In this document: in pieces, positions 25,190 through 33,521 of the stretch
Numbering within the stretch: the first letter of the stretch is position 1
Layout of the letters: every line of letters begins with the position of its first letter
Assembly (NCBI GenBank): GCA_002433075.1
Contig: DJHM01000061.1
Span: forward strand, 146,960-210,959
Origin: Latescibacteria bacterium UBA6620
Lineage (GTDB): Bacteria > Latescibacterota > UBA2968
Length of the DNA: 64,000 nucleotides
Direction of reading: 5' to 3'
Notes under the pieces: model-generated
What the model saw: only the letters and a program-made list of their open reading frames with translations
What the model was told of the DNA's origin: nothing
Databases searched by the model: none
Position numbers and translations under genes: made by a program

Positions 25190-26773
25190 TCAGTCGAGCG
25201 GATCGAGGTTGGCATGAACTGGGGCCGCGGGCAACCCGGCAGGATAGCCAAATAGCGTCTCGATTAGACCCACGGCGATGCCGCCTGCGCTCTCGGGCAC
25301 CGTGTAAACCTTGGTCAGCTGGGATAGCTCGGGATTGATTTCAATGACCTTGATGCCCAACTCGTTGCTGCCGGTCCTGGTCGACGTGTGGGCAAGTGGA
25401 AAGCTCACCAGGTACCCGTACGGCATCTTGGGTGCACCGCTCAGCCCTCCGCTCTTGATGCGATCAAGGGTCAACGTGCCGGGATCGACCTTCGTGCCGT
25501 TGATGTCAATCTCAATGCGGTGCTCGAGCGTCAGATTCGCAGCATAAAAGCGAAGGTGGGGGCGCTGGTCCGCGTCCTGTGGGTCCTCCGGAAGGAAAAG
25601 CTCGAAAGTCTTTCGCTCGCCCTTGTTGATTAGTACAGGATCGTCAAGGTAGACGTGGTATCGACGCGGTTTGGCGCCCAGGGCACTCGGATTGCCCAAA
25701 TCCGGGACGGTTTCCCAACTGACCTTGTCATTATCCCAAAGATTGTAAAGCGCGATTCCATCGGCCCCGTGCCGGTAGTAGCTGTGTGCGGCACCACGAT
25801 AACTCGCCCGCGAGACATACGGCGAGTCGTAGGGCTTGACGGGCCATGCCAAGTTGCGGTGAATGGTCGGGTGGAGTGAGCAGTCGGTGTCTTGAGTCAG
25901 CTCTCGCCATTGGGCCATGTGCGCGATCATGTCCGGCCACTGGTTCGCCAAGAATGCCATGGGACAAACAATATTGACCAAGCCCTCTTTGATCCACGTG
26001 GGTACATCCAGTCCAACTCCGAGACATTCCAAGTCCCGGTGTCTCACGGGTGCGTTGATGACTTGGCCCCGGCCAATCTTGATCGGAACGCGAACGCTCA
26101 GCAACATCGACCTGTTCAGCCTCTTTCCCGCCTCATCGAGGTAGGCGCGGATTTCTTTAACAAAGGCCGTCATCAGGGGCGTGTTCGCCTTAACCTCATC
26201 ACTTTTGAAGAAGACGGGCCAGCGCTGGAAGTCCAGGTCCAAACCGTCGATGTCGTAGCCCTGGCACACTTCCCTTGCCACGGTCAATACGTGCTCACGG
26301 ACGTCCGACACGCCGTAGTCCATTGCACGCTTATCAATGCGCCATTCGGGGTGGTCCCGACGAAAACTGCCGTAAATCGCTTGGTTCGGCTCGAAGCCAT
26401 GCTGGTCGTTCAGCCGAAAACAGGGCAGGAAGCGCATGCCATGCTGATGGCAGCGGGCTGCGAGGACTTTCGGCGGGTCGTTACCATCGGCGATCAACCG
26501 TCGCAATGCGGTGAGCCAGTGCCAGTAATGAACGTGTCGCCAGGGCTCGACACCTTCGGGCGTCAAATCGCCGGCCACTTCCACGACCTTGCTGTCGTAG
26601 TAAGCCTGGAACCGGCAGTGAATGCAATGACTCAACGCATTCACACCGGCCCGCGCGTAGATATCGATCACGTCCTCAAGATCCTTGGCCGTCGGCCGCT
26701 CCCTGGCGTAGTATGAGTAGATCACCGAATCATCTGTCATCTGGATGACTTGGGGATTCTTTGTCTTCATCAT
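25190..26773 (-). CDS. GHL10-like glycoside hydrolase family protein
   Basis: About 527 residues with the same architecture as 5809-7386. A TIM barrel has DGLDLDFQRWPVFFK near residue 200 (acidic strand end matching DGIELDFMFFPAYFR of the paralogue) and KANTPLMTAFVKEIRAYL after it. A C-terminal beta domain has LRFYAANLTLEHRIEIDING. ATG 26773 is chosen among several near N-terminal ATGs because AAAGG lies close upstream; 26785 and 26815 are alternatives. It is read in the opposite direction to the flanking remnants and is followed upstream by a PhyH gene. Confidence 0.72.
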   Translation of the reverse strand: MMKTKNPQVIQMTDDSVIYSYYARERPTAKDLEDVIDIYARAGVNALSHCIHCRFQAYYDSKVVEVAGDLTPEGVEPWRHVHYWHWLTALRRLIADGNDPPKVLAARCHQHGMRFLPCFRLNDQHGFEPNQAIYGSFRRDHPEWRIDKRAMDYGVSDVREHVLTVAREVCQGYDIDGLDLDFQRWPVFFKSDEVKANTPLMTAFVKEIRAYLDEAGKRLNRSMLLSVRVPIKIGRGQVINAPVRHRDLECLGVGLDVPTWIKEGLVNIVCPMAFLANQWPDMIAHMAQWRELTQDTDCSLHPTIHRNLAWPVKPYDSPYVSRASYRGAAHSYYRHGADGIALYNLWDNDKVSWETVPDLGNPSALGAKPRRYHVYLDDPVLINKGERKTFELFLPEDPQDADQRPHLRFYAANLTLEHRIEIDINGTKVDPGTLTLDRIKSGGLSGAPKMPYGYLVSFPLAHTSTRTGSNELGIKVIEINPELSQLTKVYTVPESAGGIAVGLIETLFGYPAGLPAAPVHANLDPLD

Positions 26774-26826
26774 TTGACCTTTCATCGCGTATCTGCAAAT
26801 GACTGGGTGGCCCAAGGGCCCCCCCC

Positions 26827-26845
26827 CATGAGATGTTATCTCATG
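26827..26845. other. Short perfect hairpin beside a C9 run
   Basis: CATGAGAT then GTT then ATCTCATG forms an 8-bp stem between the PhyH gene (ending at 27008) and the glycosidase gene (starting at 26773), next to nine consecutive C residues. On the minus strand it could terminate PhyH transcription, but there is no T-tract. Confidence 0.4.
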
Positions 26846-27007
26846 AGCCCATCAACGCCATTTTTAGATCGCCCAATCCTTCCACATATTTGCCGGGTCA
26901 GGTGGCTCATCCTCGCGAAACTTCCGCGTGTCCACATGGAACTGCTCCTGGCATCTCATCGACTCATTCCAACCGCCCAGGGTATGATCGTCGAAGAAAG
27001 TCCGCGG

Positions 27008-27919
27008 CTACGAGGGGCTCGAGTCCTTCTGGAAGTCGCAGACCAGCATCAATCGGCCGCTCTCGCGCAGGCGGTTGGGGCTGGCAGAGTGGGCAAGGCG
27101 GTGATGCCAGAAGCACACGTCCCCAGCCCGGCCATCAAACTCCACGGGCTGCACCTTCGCGGCAATGTCAGAGAGCGCCTGCTTCACGGTCGGGGAGCTC
27201 ATGTGACCCCCTGGGCCGAGCGTGCTAAAGTTGGTGATGTCCTTCGGAAAGTTGCCCTGGGAGGTAGTGAACAGCGGAAAGAGCCTGTGGTGGCTGGTGG
27301 GCCAGAGCGTGAAGCAGCCGCCGGTGGGTGGGCAATCCTCAAGCAGCACCATCGCGCCGAGCTGGTGGCAGCAGGAGTCCCAATGTATGCCATTTTGGAT
27401 GGGCGGGTAAGGGGGCGGTGTTGGGAACCTGGCGTAAACGCCACGGGTGCGCCGGCTCGGGCGGACGGGCGAACCGATCAGTGCTGCCACCACCGCCTGC
27501 ACCTCCGCAGAATTGGGCACCAGCTGAAGCATGAATGGCTCCGCACCTAGCCCGGTCGGCCCGGAGCTGAGCAGTTGCCAGATGCCGTTGTCCCCCCGGG
27601 CGCCGCTCCAGTGGTTCTGGTCGCCGCCGGGCTCGCCGTTCACCGTTGTCCGCTCCCAGAGGCGGTGGGCGTGCGTGTAAGACGAGGGGTCGTCGCGGCT
27701 GACGCAGCTGGGTGCTCGTTGCCAGATGTAGTCGAGGGCGGGCTGGAGCGATGCCTTTTCCAACAGGCCTCGCTTTATTAAATACCCGTGCTCCTTGAAG
27801 AACGAGGCTTCGCTCGCCGAGACTTGTTGGCCGACCACCTCGTCAGGCATTTCCAGGAGGCTGGAAGAAATCGCGTCCCCCTGGCTGCCGTGCGCGGCTG
27901 GTACTTGGTCGATGTTCAT
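27008..27919 (-). CDS. Phytanoyl-CoA dioxygenase (PhyH) family protein
   Basis: A 303-residue PhyH-like oxygenase. The iron ligands are HxD in NGIHWDSCCHQ near residue 180 and the distal His in WHHRLAHSAS near residue 275. TGGCFTLWPTSHHRL replaces the usual ENGCLWVVPGSH. It begins with ATG 27919 behind GGGTGAGC. The gene reads toward the GHL10-like gene 235 bp downstream, and the pair could act on one glycan. Confidence 0.85.
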   Translation of the reverse strand: MNIDQVPAAHGSQGDAISSSLLEMPDEVVGQQVSASEASFFKEHGYLIKRGLLEKASLQPALDYIWQRAPSCVSRDDPSSYTHAHRLWERTTVNGEPGGDQNHWSGARGDNGIWQLLSSGPTGLGAEPFMLQLVPNSAEVQAVVAALIGSPVRPSRRTRGVYARFPTPPPYPPIQNGIHWDSCCHQLGAMVLLEDCPPTGGCFTLWPTSHHRLFPLFTTSQGNFPKDITNFSTLGPGGHMSSPTVKQALSDIAAKVQPVEFDGRAGDVCFWHHRLAHSASPNRLRESGRLMLVCDFQKDSSPS

Positions 27920-28178
27920 GGGTGCTCACCCTCACGATCCCAGCCATAATACCTTCAAGCCATGACACGTGCGATGCGGATTGTAGGAAATATAGAAGGT
28001 CCTTTTGGTACGTCGTACTCGCACGTACGACTCGCTACGATGCGGCCGCAGAGGCTCTCACCCCGTCTGAAGGCACCTGAACGGTACCGTCGAGCGAAGC
28101 AAGACAGGGAGAGGGCCCTGGCTGAAGCGATCGAAAAGATCACGCCCGGAATAGAAAATATCTAACTGGAAAAATACC

Positions 28179-29576
28179 ATGAGCAAAACAACCTCTACAT
28201 CTTTCGACGAGATCCTTGCGGGCCAGATCTTCACCTCGCCCGAGCTCTGGTCCAATTTCGAGATACTCTGCGACGACATGGGCTGTCGCTTTGCCGGAAC
28301 TCCGGAGGAAAAGGAAGCGGCCCGATTTCTGGAAGGCAAACTGCGGGAGTACGGGCTGGAAAATGTTCACGCCGAGGAATTCGAGTACAACGGCTGGACG
28401 CGCGGCAAAGCCCGGTTGTCTGTAACCTCACCTCTGCACCGGGATCTGGATTGCCTGTCCATGCCGATGTCTCCTCCCGGTCGAGTCCACGGCCAGATCG
28501 TGGACCTGGGCGCCGGCGCCCCGGAAGCCTTTAATGCCTCAAACCTGGAGGGCAATGTTGCCCTTGTCACCAATGTCAATCCAACCTCCGAGGAGCGCTG
28601 GATTCAGCGAACGGAAAAGTATAATCGTGCCATCCTCGCCGGGGCCGGGGCCTTTATCTTTGTGGGAAACACGGAAGGCGTGGGTCCGATTACGGGAACC
28701 CTCGGATTCAACCGGTGGGGCCTGATCCCCGGGATCATGGTATCGAAAGAAATCGGCCTCTTTCTGAGACGACTCACCCGCAGGAACGAACAGGCAGAAG
28801 TCGAGATCGAAACGACCGACACGCAGGCCAGAAAAACATCCTGGAACATCATCGGCGATGTGAAAGGATCTTCCGACCATATGGTGGTCATCGGGAACCA
28901 CTACGACGGCCACGACCTCGCACAGGGGGCCGAAGACCCCACCTCGGGCCTGGTTGCGGCGCTCGAAATCGCCCGCGTCCTGCCCCGGCTTTCCGGCCGG
29001 CTCGAATGCACCGTGCGCTTTGTCCTCTTCGGCGTGGAGGAACTCGGCCTCATCGGCGCCCACGCCTACGTCGACTCGCACCCCCGGGATATTGCCAACA
29101 CCCGGATCATGTTCAACCTGGATTCCTCCGGAAGAAATGCGCCACTGGGCCTGATGCTCTACGGTCCGGACACGAGGGCGTATTTTCGCGATGTGTGCAA
29201 GGACCTCAACGAAGACCTTTTCGTAGACCAGGAAACCTCCCCCCTGCGCGAACCCGAGCACCTTTCCGCCGACCACTACCCCTTCATGGCGCAGGGCGTC
29301 CCCTCCTGCTTTCTTCGTGACCCGGAAAACAGTCTCACCAGGACCTTCTACCATTCGGCGCACGATACGGTGGACAAGGTCAGGGCCCTGGACATAAAAG
29401 AAGCCGCATTCCTCTGCGCACGGCTGGCCTGGCGAGTCGCCAACGAAGATCGATGGCCCGTTAAAAGGCCCAGTCAGGACGAGATTGCGCAAATGCAGAG
29501 CGAATACGACAAAGGTGAGGTTGTGCAGATCGAAAAAGCTGTTGAAGTCTTGCGACGTAAGTGGCCCCAGCGTTAA
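28179..29576 (+). CDS. M28 family metallopeptidase with inserted PA-like domain
   Basis: A 465-residue zinc exopeptidase. Visible ligands are the His and Asp in GNHYDGHD near residue 245, Asp in AEDPTSG, the catalytic Glu pair in FGVEELGLIG, Asp in MFNLDSSG and the last His in HSAHDTVDK near residue 405. Residues of roughly 95-215 form a PA-like insert. No signal peptide is apparent, so a cytoplasmic aminopeptidase or amide hydrolase is likely. It is divergent from the PhyH gene; a weak 67-codon frame in the gap is not supported. Confidence 0.88.
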   Translation: MSKTTSTSFDEILAGQIFTSPELWSNFEILCDDMGCRFAGTPEEKEAARFLEGKLREYGLENVHAEEFEYNGWTRGKARLSVTSPLHRDLDCLSMPMSPPGRVHGQIVDLGAGAPEAFNASNLEGNVALVTNVNPTSEERWIQRTEKYNRAILAGAGAFIFVGNTEGVGPITGTLGFNRWGLIPGIMVSKEIGLFLRRLTRRNEQAEVEIETTDTQARKTSWNIIGDVKGSSDHMVVIGNHYDGHDLAQGAEDPTSGLVAALEIARVLPRLSGRLECTVRFVLFGVEELGLIGAHAYVDSHPRDIANTRIMFNLDSSGRNAPLGLMLYGPDTRAYFRDVCKDLNEDLFVDQETSPLREPEHLSADHYPFMAQGVPSCFLRDPENSLTRTFYHSAHDTVDKVRALDIKEAAFLCARLAWRVANEDRWPVKRPSQDEIAQMQSEYDKGEVVQIEKAVEVLRRKWPQR

Positions 29577-30365
29577 AGGACTTCACGAAATAAGATTCGA
29601 TTCTTCCGGAAAAATGGTGAACAGAATCCAGAGCAACCACCGATGGACACCGATCAGAACCTGCGTGAACTGAGTATCTGAATCTTTTTCGCTTTGATCT
29701 GGTGCCCACCTTCCCTGGCGGGCACCGCTAAGAAGGGTGCCCGACCCGCTAACCCCGGAGCCGCGGACACCCAACCCAGCCCACCCACGCCGCCTATCGG
29801 CGGCGGCGGCGCTCCTAATCCATTAGCAGGTATGCCCCCCAAGCACACGTGAGACAACAGCCAACCCTGGCCACCGCAAGTTGCAGTGTTTTTTCGCAGA
29901 CGTTTCGGGCTTCGCTGCTGATGCCCGCGGCCATCTTGCGGTTGTATAAGCGGCACAGTCTGCTGATCCGCACGGATTCTTGCGGACCGCGGCGCATTGG
30001 CTGACCTTCTGCCGGATGGAGAACTGCACGACATCGAAGACATGAAAGAGCTATCCGGCCCGTCACACCGCCGTGCGCGACAGCAGAGGATCAGCCAGAT
30101 CCTCGCGAGTTTCCTTTGCGATCATTTTTCCCCCGATCGATAAAGGGAGCTTGATAAACCAGCCAGCCAGGTATGATCTTGAAACAACACGAGAGGCGCT
30201 GGCGGATCGGCTGAAGCAGGAAGTCCAGATCCTGAGACGACCAATACCAACTGGATGGCTCCCAAGTGAAGCGTTTCCAAAAAACCATCCACGAACACTC
30301 GTCTGCGCCACAGTGCCGCCAGCCTCATTCATTAGAGACACGCCGGCTGTGAAGAGAGGAAACCC
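29577..30365. other. Gene-poor gap with repeat remnants
   Basis: A 790-bp stretch with no convincing gene. It contains element E2 (29748-29827), a GGTGCCC/GGGCACC hairpin at about 29701-29726, and short open frames such as LADLLPDGELHDIEDM (near 30000) that could be coding debris. A loose TTGATA/TATGAT pair at 30151-30177 is a possible promoter for the rmlA gene but has a short 15-bp spacer. Confidence 0.5.
29748..29827 (+). repeat. Palindrome-bounded element E2 (attC-like)
   Basis: An 80-nt element homologous to E1 (20412-20500). The segment CACCCACGCCGCCTATCGGC and what follows matches E1 at 25 of 27 positions, and the left 25 bases match at about 20. The ends are GCTAA and TTAGC, which pair. 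Its right end does not carry a GTT core. Confidence 0.5.
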
Positions 30366-31235
30366 ATGAAAGGCATCATCCTGGCGGGAGGCGTTTCGAA
30401 ACGTCTCTTTCCGTTGACCATCTCCGTTTCAAAACAGATCCTGCCGATCTTCGACAAGCCGATGATCTACTATCCGCTGTCAACTTTGATGCTGGCGGAT
30501 ATTCGGGACATCCTCATCATCTCGAGTCCCGAGCACATCGACCTCTACAAAACGCTGTTTGGAGACGGCCAGCGACTGGGACTGAACCTGGAATACGCGG
30601 TCCAGCCCCGACCCGACGGAGTCGCGCAGGCGTTCCTCATCGGCGAAGACTTCATCGGCGGTGACCCCTGTGCCTTGATATTCGGGGACAACCTCCTCTA
30701 CGGACACGGACTTTCCGAACTGCTGGAGAACGCTTCGAAGCTGAAAGAGGGCGGATTGGTCTTTGCCTACTACGTCAACGACCCGAAGAGATACGGCGTC
30801 GTCGAATTCGACTCATACAGGAACGTGATCGGGATCGAAGAGAAACCACGTTCCCCCAGGTCGAATTACGTGATCACCGGGCTCTACTTCTACGATCAAG
30901 ACGTTGTGGATATCGCGAAGACTCTGAAGCCATCGAATCGTGGCGAGCTGGAGATTACGGACGTTAACAATGAATATCTACGTCGAGAAAAACTCAGGGT
31001 GGAAATCCTGGGAAGAGGTTTCGCGTGGCTGGATACGGGAACGCACGAGAGTCTTACCGAGGCCGGAAACTTTGTCCAAACGATCGAGCATCGCCAAGGG
31101 CTAAAGATCGCCTGCGTGGAGGAGATCGCCTTGAGGAAAGGATGGATCTCGGAAGAGCAGATTGTAAACATCGCCAACCATTCGGATGACAATGCGTACT
31201 GCAATTACCTGAAAGGCTTGATTGGACAGGATTAA
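30366..31235 (+). CDS. rmlA: Glucose-1-phosphate thymidylyltransferase
   Basis: A 289-residue nucleotidyltransferase of normal RmlA length. It makes dTDP-glucose from dTTP and glucose-1-phosphate. The N-terminal nucleotide loop reads LAGGVSKRLFPLT where RmlA normally has LAGGSGTRLYPLT; SVSKQILPIFDKPMIYYPLS, FGDNLLYG and EEKPRSPRSNYVITGLYFYD are standard. FAWLDTGTHESL near residue 225 is the RmlA tail motif. No rmlB, rmlC or rmlD is nearby, so it is either an orphan or serves a distant cluster. Confidence 0.85.
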   Translation: MKGIILAGGVSKRLFPLTISVSKQILPIFDKPMIYYPLSTLMLADIRDILIISSPEHIDLYKTLFGDGQRLGLNLEYAVQPRPDGVAQAFLIGEDFIGGDPCALIFGDNLLYGHGLSELLENASKLKEGGLVFAYYVNDPKRYGVVEFDSYRNVIGIEEKPRSPRSNYVITGLYFYDQDVVDIAKTLKPSNRGELEITDVNNEYLRREKLRVEILGRGFAWLDTGTHESLTEAGNFVQTIEHRQGLKIACVEEIALRKGWISEEQIVNIANHSDDNAYCNYLKGLIGQD

Positions 31236-31381
31236 TCGAACCGAATGCGCTAAGACGCCTTCGCATTTCGAACTGCACCGATCACAGCATCTAATTGCTT
31301 CGTGAGATACGGAGATAACTTTCCCACTTTACCAACCTCCCTCATCAGAGGAAAGGCGTCCTGGCCGAATTCTCCTATTGG

Positions 31382-31762
31382 ATGCCGCCGACCGTTCATC
31401 CGCGTCTCGAGCTGGTGTACCAGGAGGTCGCACGGAAGGCTACGAAGCGGGGCAAGTCGAGTGGCAAGTGGACCAACCTCGAGAGCTGGCCCATCGTGCA
31501 ACACCTCGATCACATGCGAACTATGGATGGATATGGGTACACGAAGGAAATCTGGTTCCATCAGGAGATCGACGGAACTTCAGACGAATTCATGGGATTG
31601 GTGAGGAGTTACCGCTGGATCGACCGTGCTCTGAAGGCGGGCGCTACGGAGGCCGAAATAGGCTTAAATGCCCTGAAGTCTCTGTCCGACGAAATCATCG
31701 GCCCAGAGGGATGCGCGTGGATTTTTGGCTATCGACTGGTCGTGGGTGTCAGAGATCTCTGA
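31382..31762 (+). CDS. Hypothetical protein
   Basis: A 126-residue frame with protein-like composition (WFHQEIDGTSDEF, then SYRWIDRALKAGATEAEIG), but no recognised domain and no clear ribosome site at ATG 31382. It sits in the gap between rmlA and the convergent epimerase gene. Antisense frames here are also open, for example at 31250-31561, so the coding strand is not certain. Confidence 0.4.
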   Translation: MPPTVHPRLELVYQEVARKATKRGKSSGKWTNLESWPIVQHLDHMRTMDGYGYTKEIWFHQEIDGTSDEFMGLVRSYRWIDRALKAGATEAEIGLNALKSLSDEIIGPEGCAWIFGYRLVVGVRDL

Positions 31763-31823
31763 GTGACTGTATCCACCCATCCAGGAACGACGCGTCCGTA
31801 AGTACGGATCACTGTCATCGAGC

Positions 31824-32546
31824 TCACCCGCTCTGCGGGAACGCCGTCCCGTCCTGCGGTTCGTAGCCCAGAACCTGACGCGAGATCTCCACGTCCAACC
31901 GCCCTCGCCAGTGGTTGGAGATCCCGTTCACGATGGCGAAGTCGACATCCTCGACGTCCACGCACCGACCGATCAGTTGAGCGGCATCCCGATGGCTGAG
32001 TCCCGATCTCAAACCATCGGGGTCCCAGTCGCCGTCCTGCCTGAAATTGGGATTGCACAAGCGAACGCAGATGCAGGACAGCCCGTGCGAGTGCGCATAA
32101 ACCCGGCCGAGGGCTTCGCCCCAGCACTTCGTCGCCCCGTAGACGGTCGTGGGACATACGGGTTCGTCCCACAGCACGTCTTCCTCTTCCGCATATCCTC
32201 CGACCACGTCGATCGTGCTCGCGAACACCAGTCGACGACATCCTGCCGTATGCGCCGCGTGGAAGGCGTTGTAGCAACCGATGATGTTCAACTCGAGAAG
32301 CGTGTCGTAGAACTCGGCTCTCCCGCCGGGGAACGCGGCTAGATGAACCACTGTGTCGACACCACGGCAAACGTCGACGAAAGCATCGACCTCTCTGATG
32401 TCCATCTCCACGAACGTCTCGTGAGACGCTACATCCTCGATCGGTTGGATGTCGGCCAGTTTCAGATCGTATCGATCCTGCCAGTGGGATCGCAAGATCC
32501 CACCAAACAAACCGGCCGCGCCGGTGATCAGCACACTGCGCCGCAA
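31824..32546 (-). CDS. NAD-dependent epimerase/dehydratase family protein
   Basis: A 240-residue extended SDR with the cofactor motif LITGAAGLFGGIL near residue 6, VVHLAAFPGG near residue 66, and the catalytic YGATK near residue 140. The start is TTG 32546 behind an ideal GAGGAGG. The short length (extended SDRs are usually over 300 aa) and NPNFRQDGD-like segment recall uronate dehydrogenase-type members. It is followed upstream by a TIM-barrel epimerase gene 18 bp away, so they are probably co-transcribed. Confidence 0.85.
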   Translation of the reverse strand: MRRSVLITGAAGLFGGILRSHWQDRYDLKLADIQPIEDVASHETFVEMDIREVDAFVDVCRGVDTVVHLAAFPGGRAEFYDTLLELNIIGCYNAFHAAHTAGCRRLVFASTIDVVGGYAEEEDVLWDEPVCPTTVYGATKCWGEALGRVYAHSHGLSCICVRLCNPNFRQDGDWDPDGLRSGLSHRDAAQLIGRCVDVEDVDFAIVNGISNHWRGRLDVEISRQVLGYEPQDGTAFPQSG

Positions 32547-32564
32547 GCGATCCTCCTCTCGGCC

Positions 32565-33437
32565 TCAACTCGAACGAGTCAGTAGCGGCCTCAGGTGTCT
32601 GCACCCCAACGCAAACCCCTCCAGTCCAGGCGCCCCTCGATCTTCGTTCTCCACACACAGCACATAGTCGTAGCCGGATTCGGTCAGCGCACCGATCATG
32701 GTCCCCCAGTTGAGCTGGCCGCGTCCGGGAATGCGATACTGCCACCACCAGTTTCCGATGATCCCCTGACGGAACAGCATCTGCGGGCTCACTTCGCAGT
32801 CCTTGATGTCGGCATAGACCCATTTCCCCGCGAACGCACGAATCACGTCTTCCGCCGGCATCATCCCCATCCACACCCAGTGAGACGGGTCGCAGGACAG
32901 TCCGAGACGGTCCGATGGGACGGCCTCCAAGATGCGCTCCCACATCTCCGGGTTACACGCGATGTTTCCCATCCGTACCGCATTGTCGAGACCGATCACG
33001 ACCCTGTTCGCTTCCGCCGCCTCGATCACCGGCTCGTACATCTCGCGAAACCGTTCGACCAACTCGATAGATCGATCGGTCGGATTCCCGGGCGGATGTG
33101 AATACGCCCCGTAAAAGTGGTGACTCACGGGGCTTCCGGCGTGCGTGATCACGATCGGAACGCTCAACTTTCCCGCGACCTCGATCGCCTCGATCAGACG
33201 TCCACGGGCCGCTTGGCGCTCGTCCGGGTCGTCATCCAGCAGGTTGTTGTGGGCAGTCAGCGCGGCAACGTAGATCCCGTGGGGCTCAAACGTGTTCGCA
33301 AGACTCTCCGGCGTTTCGTGCGCCACCCCGTCGACGTGAGGGCGGATTGCGTCGAAGTCGTTTTCTCGCGCCCACGCCGCGCATTCCGAAAGGCTCCAGC
33401 CCTTTCCACCAACGTTTGTTGAGAAGCAGATATCCAT
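32565..33437 (-). CDS. Sugar phosphate isomerase/epimerase-like TIM barrel
   Basis: A 290-residue xylose-isomerase-like barrel. Probable metal ligands and active-site residues are in VVIGLDN (Asp region), LGLSCDPSHWVWMG (Asp and His), VYADIKDCE (Asp region) and LCVENEDRG (Glu). It begins ATG GAT ATC at 33437. It forms a minus-strand run with the epimerase at 31824 and the upstream AKR-like and SHMT genes. A keto-sugar or inosose substrate is inferred from the family. Confidence 0.85.
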   Translation of the reverse strand: MDICFSTNVGGKGWSLSECAAWARENDFDAIRPHVDGVAHETPESLANTFEPHGIYVAALTAHNNLLDDDPDERQAARGRLIEAIEVAGKLSVPIVITHAGSPVSHHFYGAYSHPPGNPTDRSIELVERFREMYEPVIEAAEANRVVIGLDNAVRMGNIACNPEMWERILEAVPSDRLGLSCDPSHWVWMGMMPAEDVIRAFAGKWVYADIKDCEVSPQMLFRQGIIGNWWWQYRIPGRGQLNWGTMIGALTESGYDYVLCVENEDRGAPGLEGFALGCRHLRPLLTRSS

Positions 33438-33479
33438 CAGACCTCGTCATCATGCGATCGATGTCACTGCATCATGCGC

Positions 33480-33497
33480 GTAGGGCCACGGCCCTAC
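33480..33497. repeat. Short perfect hairpin
   Basis: GTAGGGCC-AC-GGCCCTAC, flanked by GCGC/ATACGC, lies in the 84-bp gap between two minus-strand genes. It may be a processing or termination hairpin; there is no T-tract. Confidence 0.45.
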
Positions 33498-33521
33498 CAT
33501 ACGCAGCCCAGATCACGATTT

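Noticed and set aside
27962..28165. 67-codon plus-strand frame before the M28 peptidase
   Set aside because: Arg-rich, no ribosome site of note, lies in a divergent promoter region.
31729..32943. 404-codon minus-strand frame overlapping the epimerase and TIM-barrel genes
   Set aside because: It overlaps two supported genes in another frame and has Arg/Gly-rich shadow composition.
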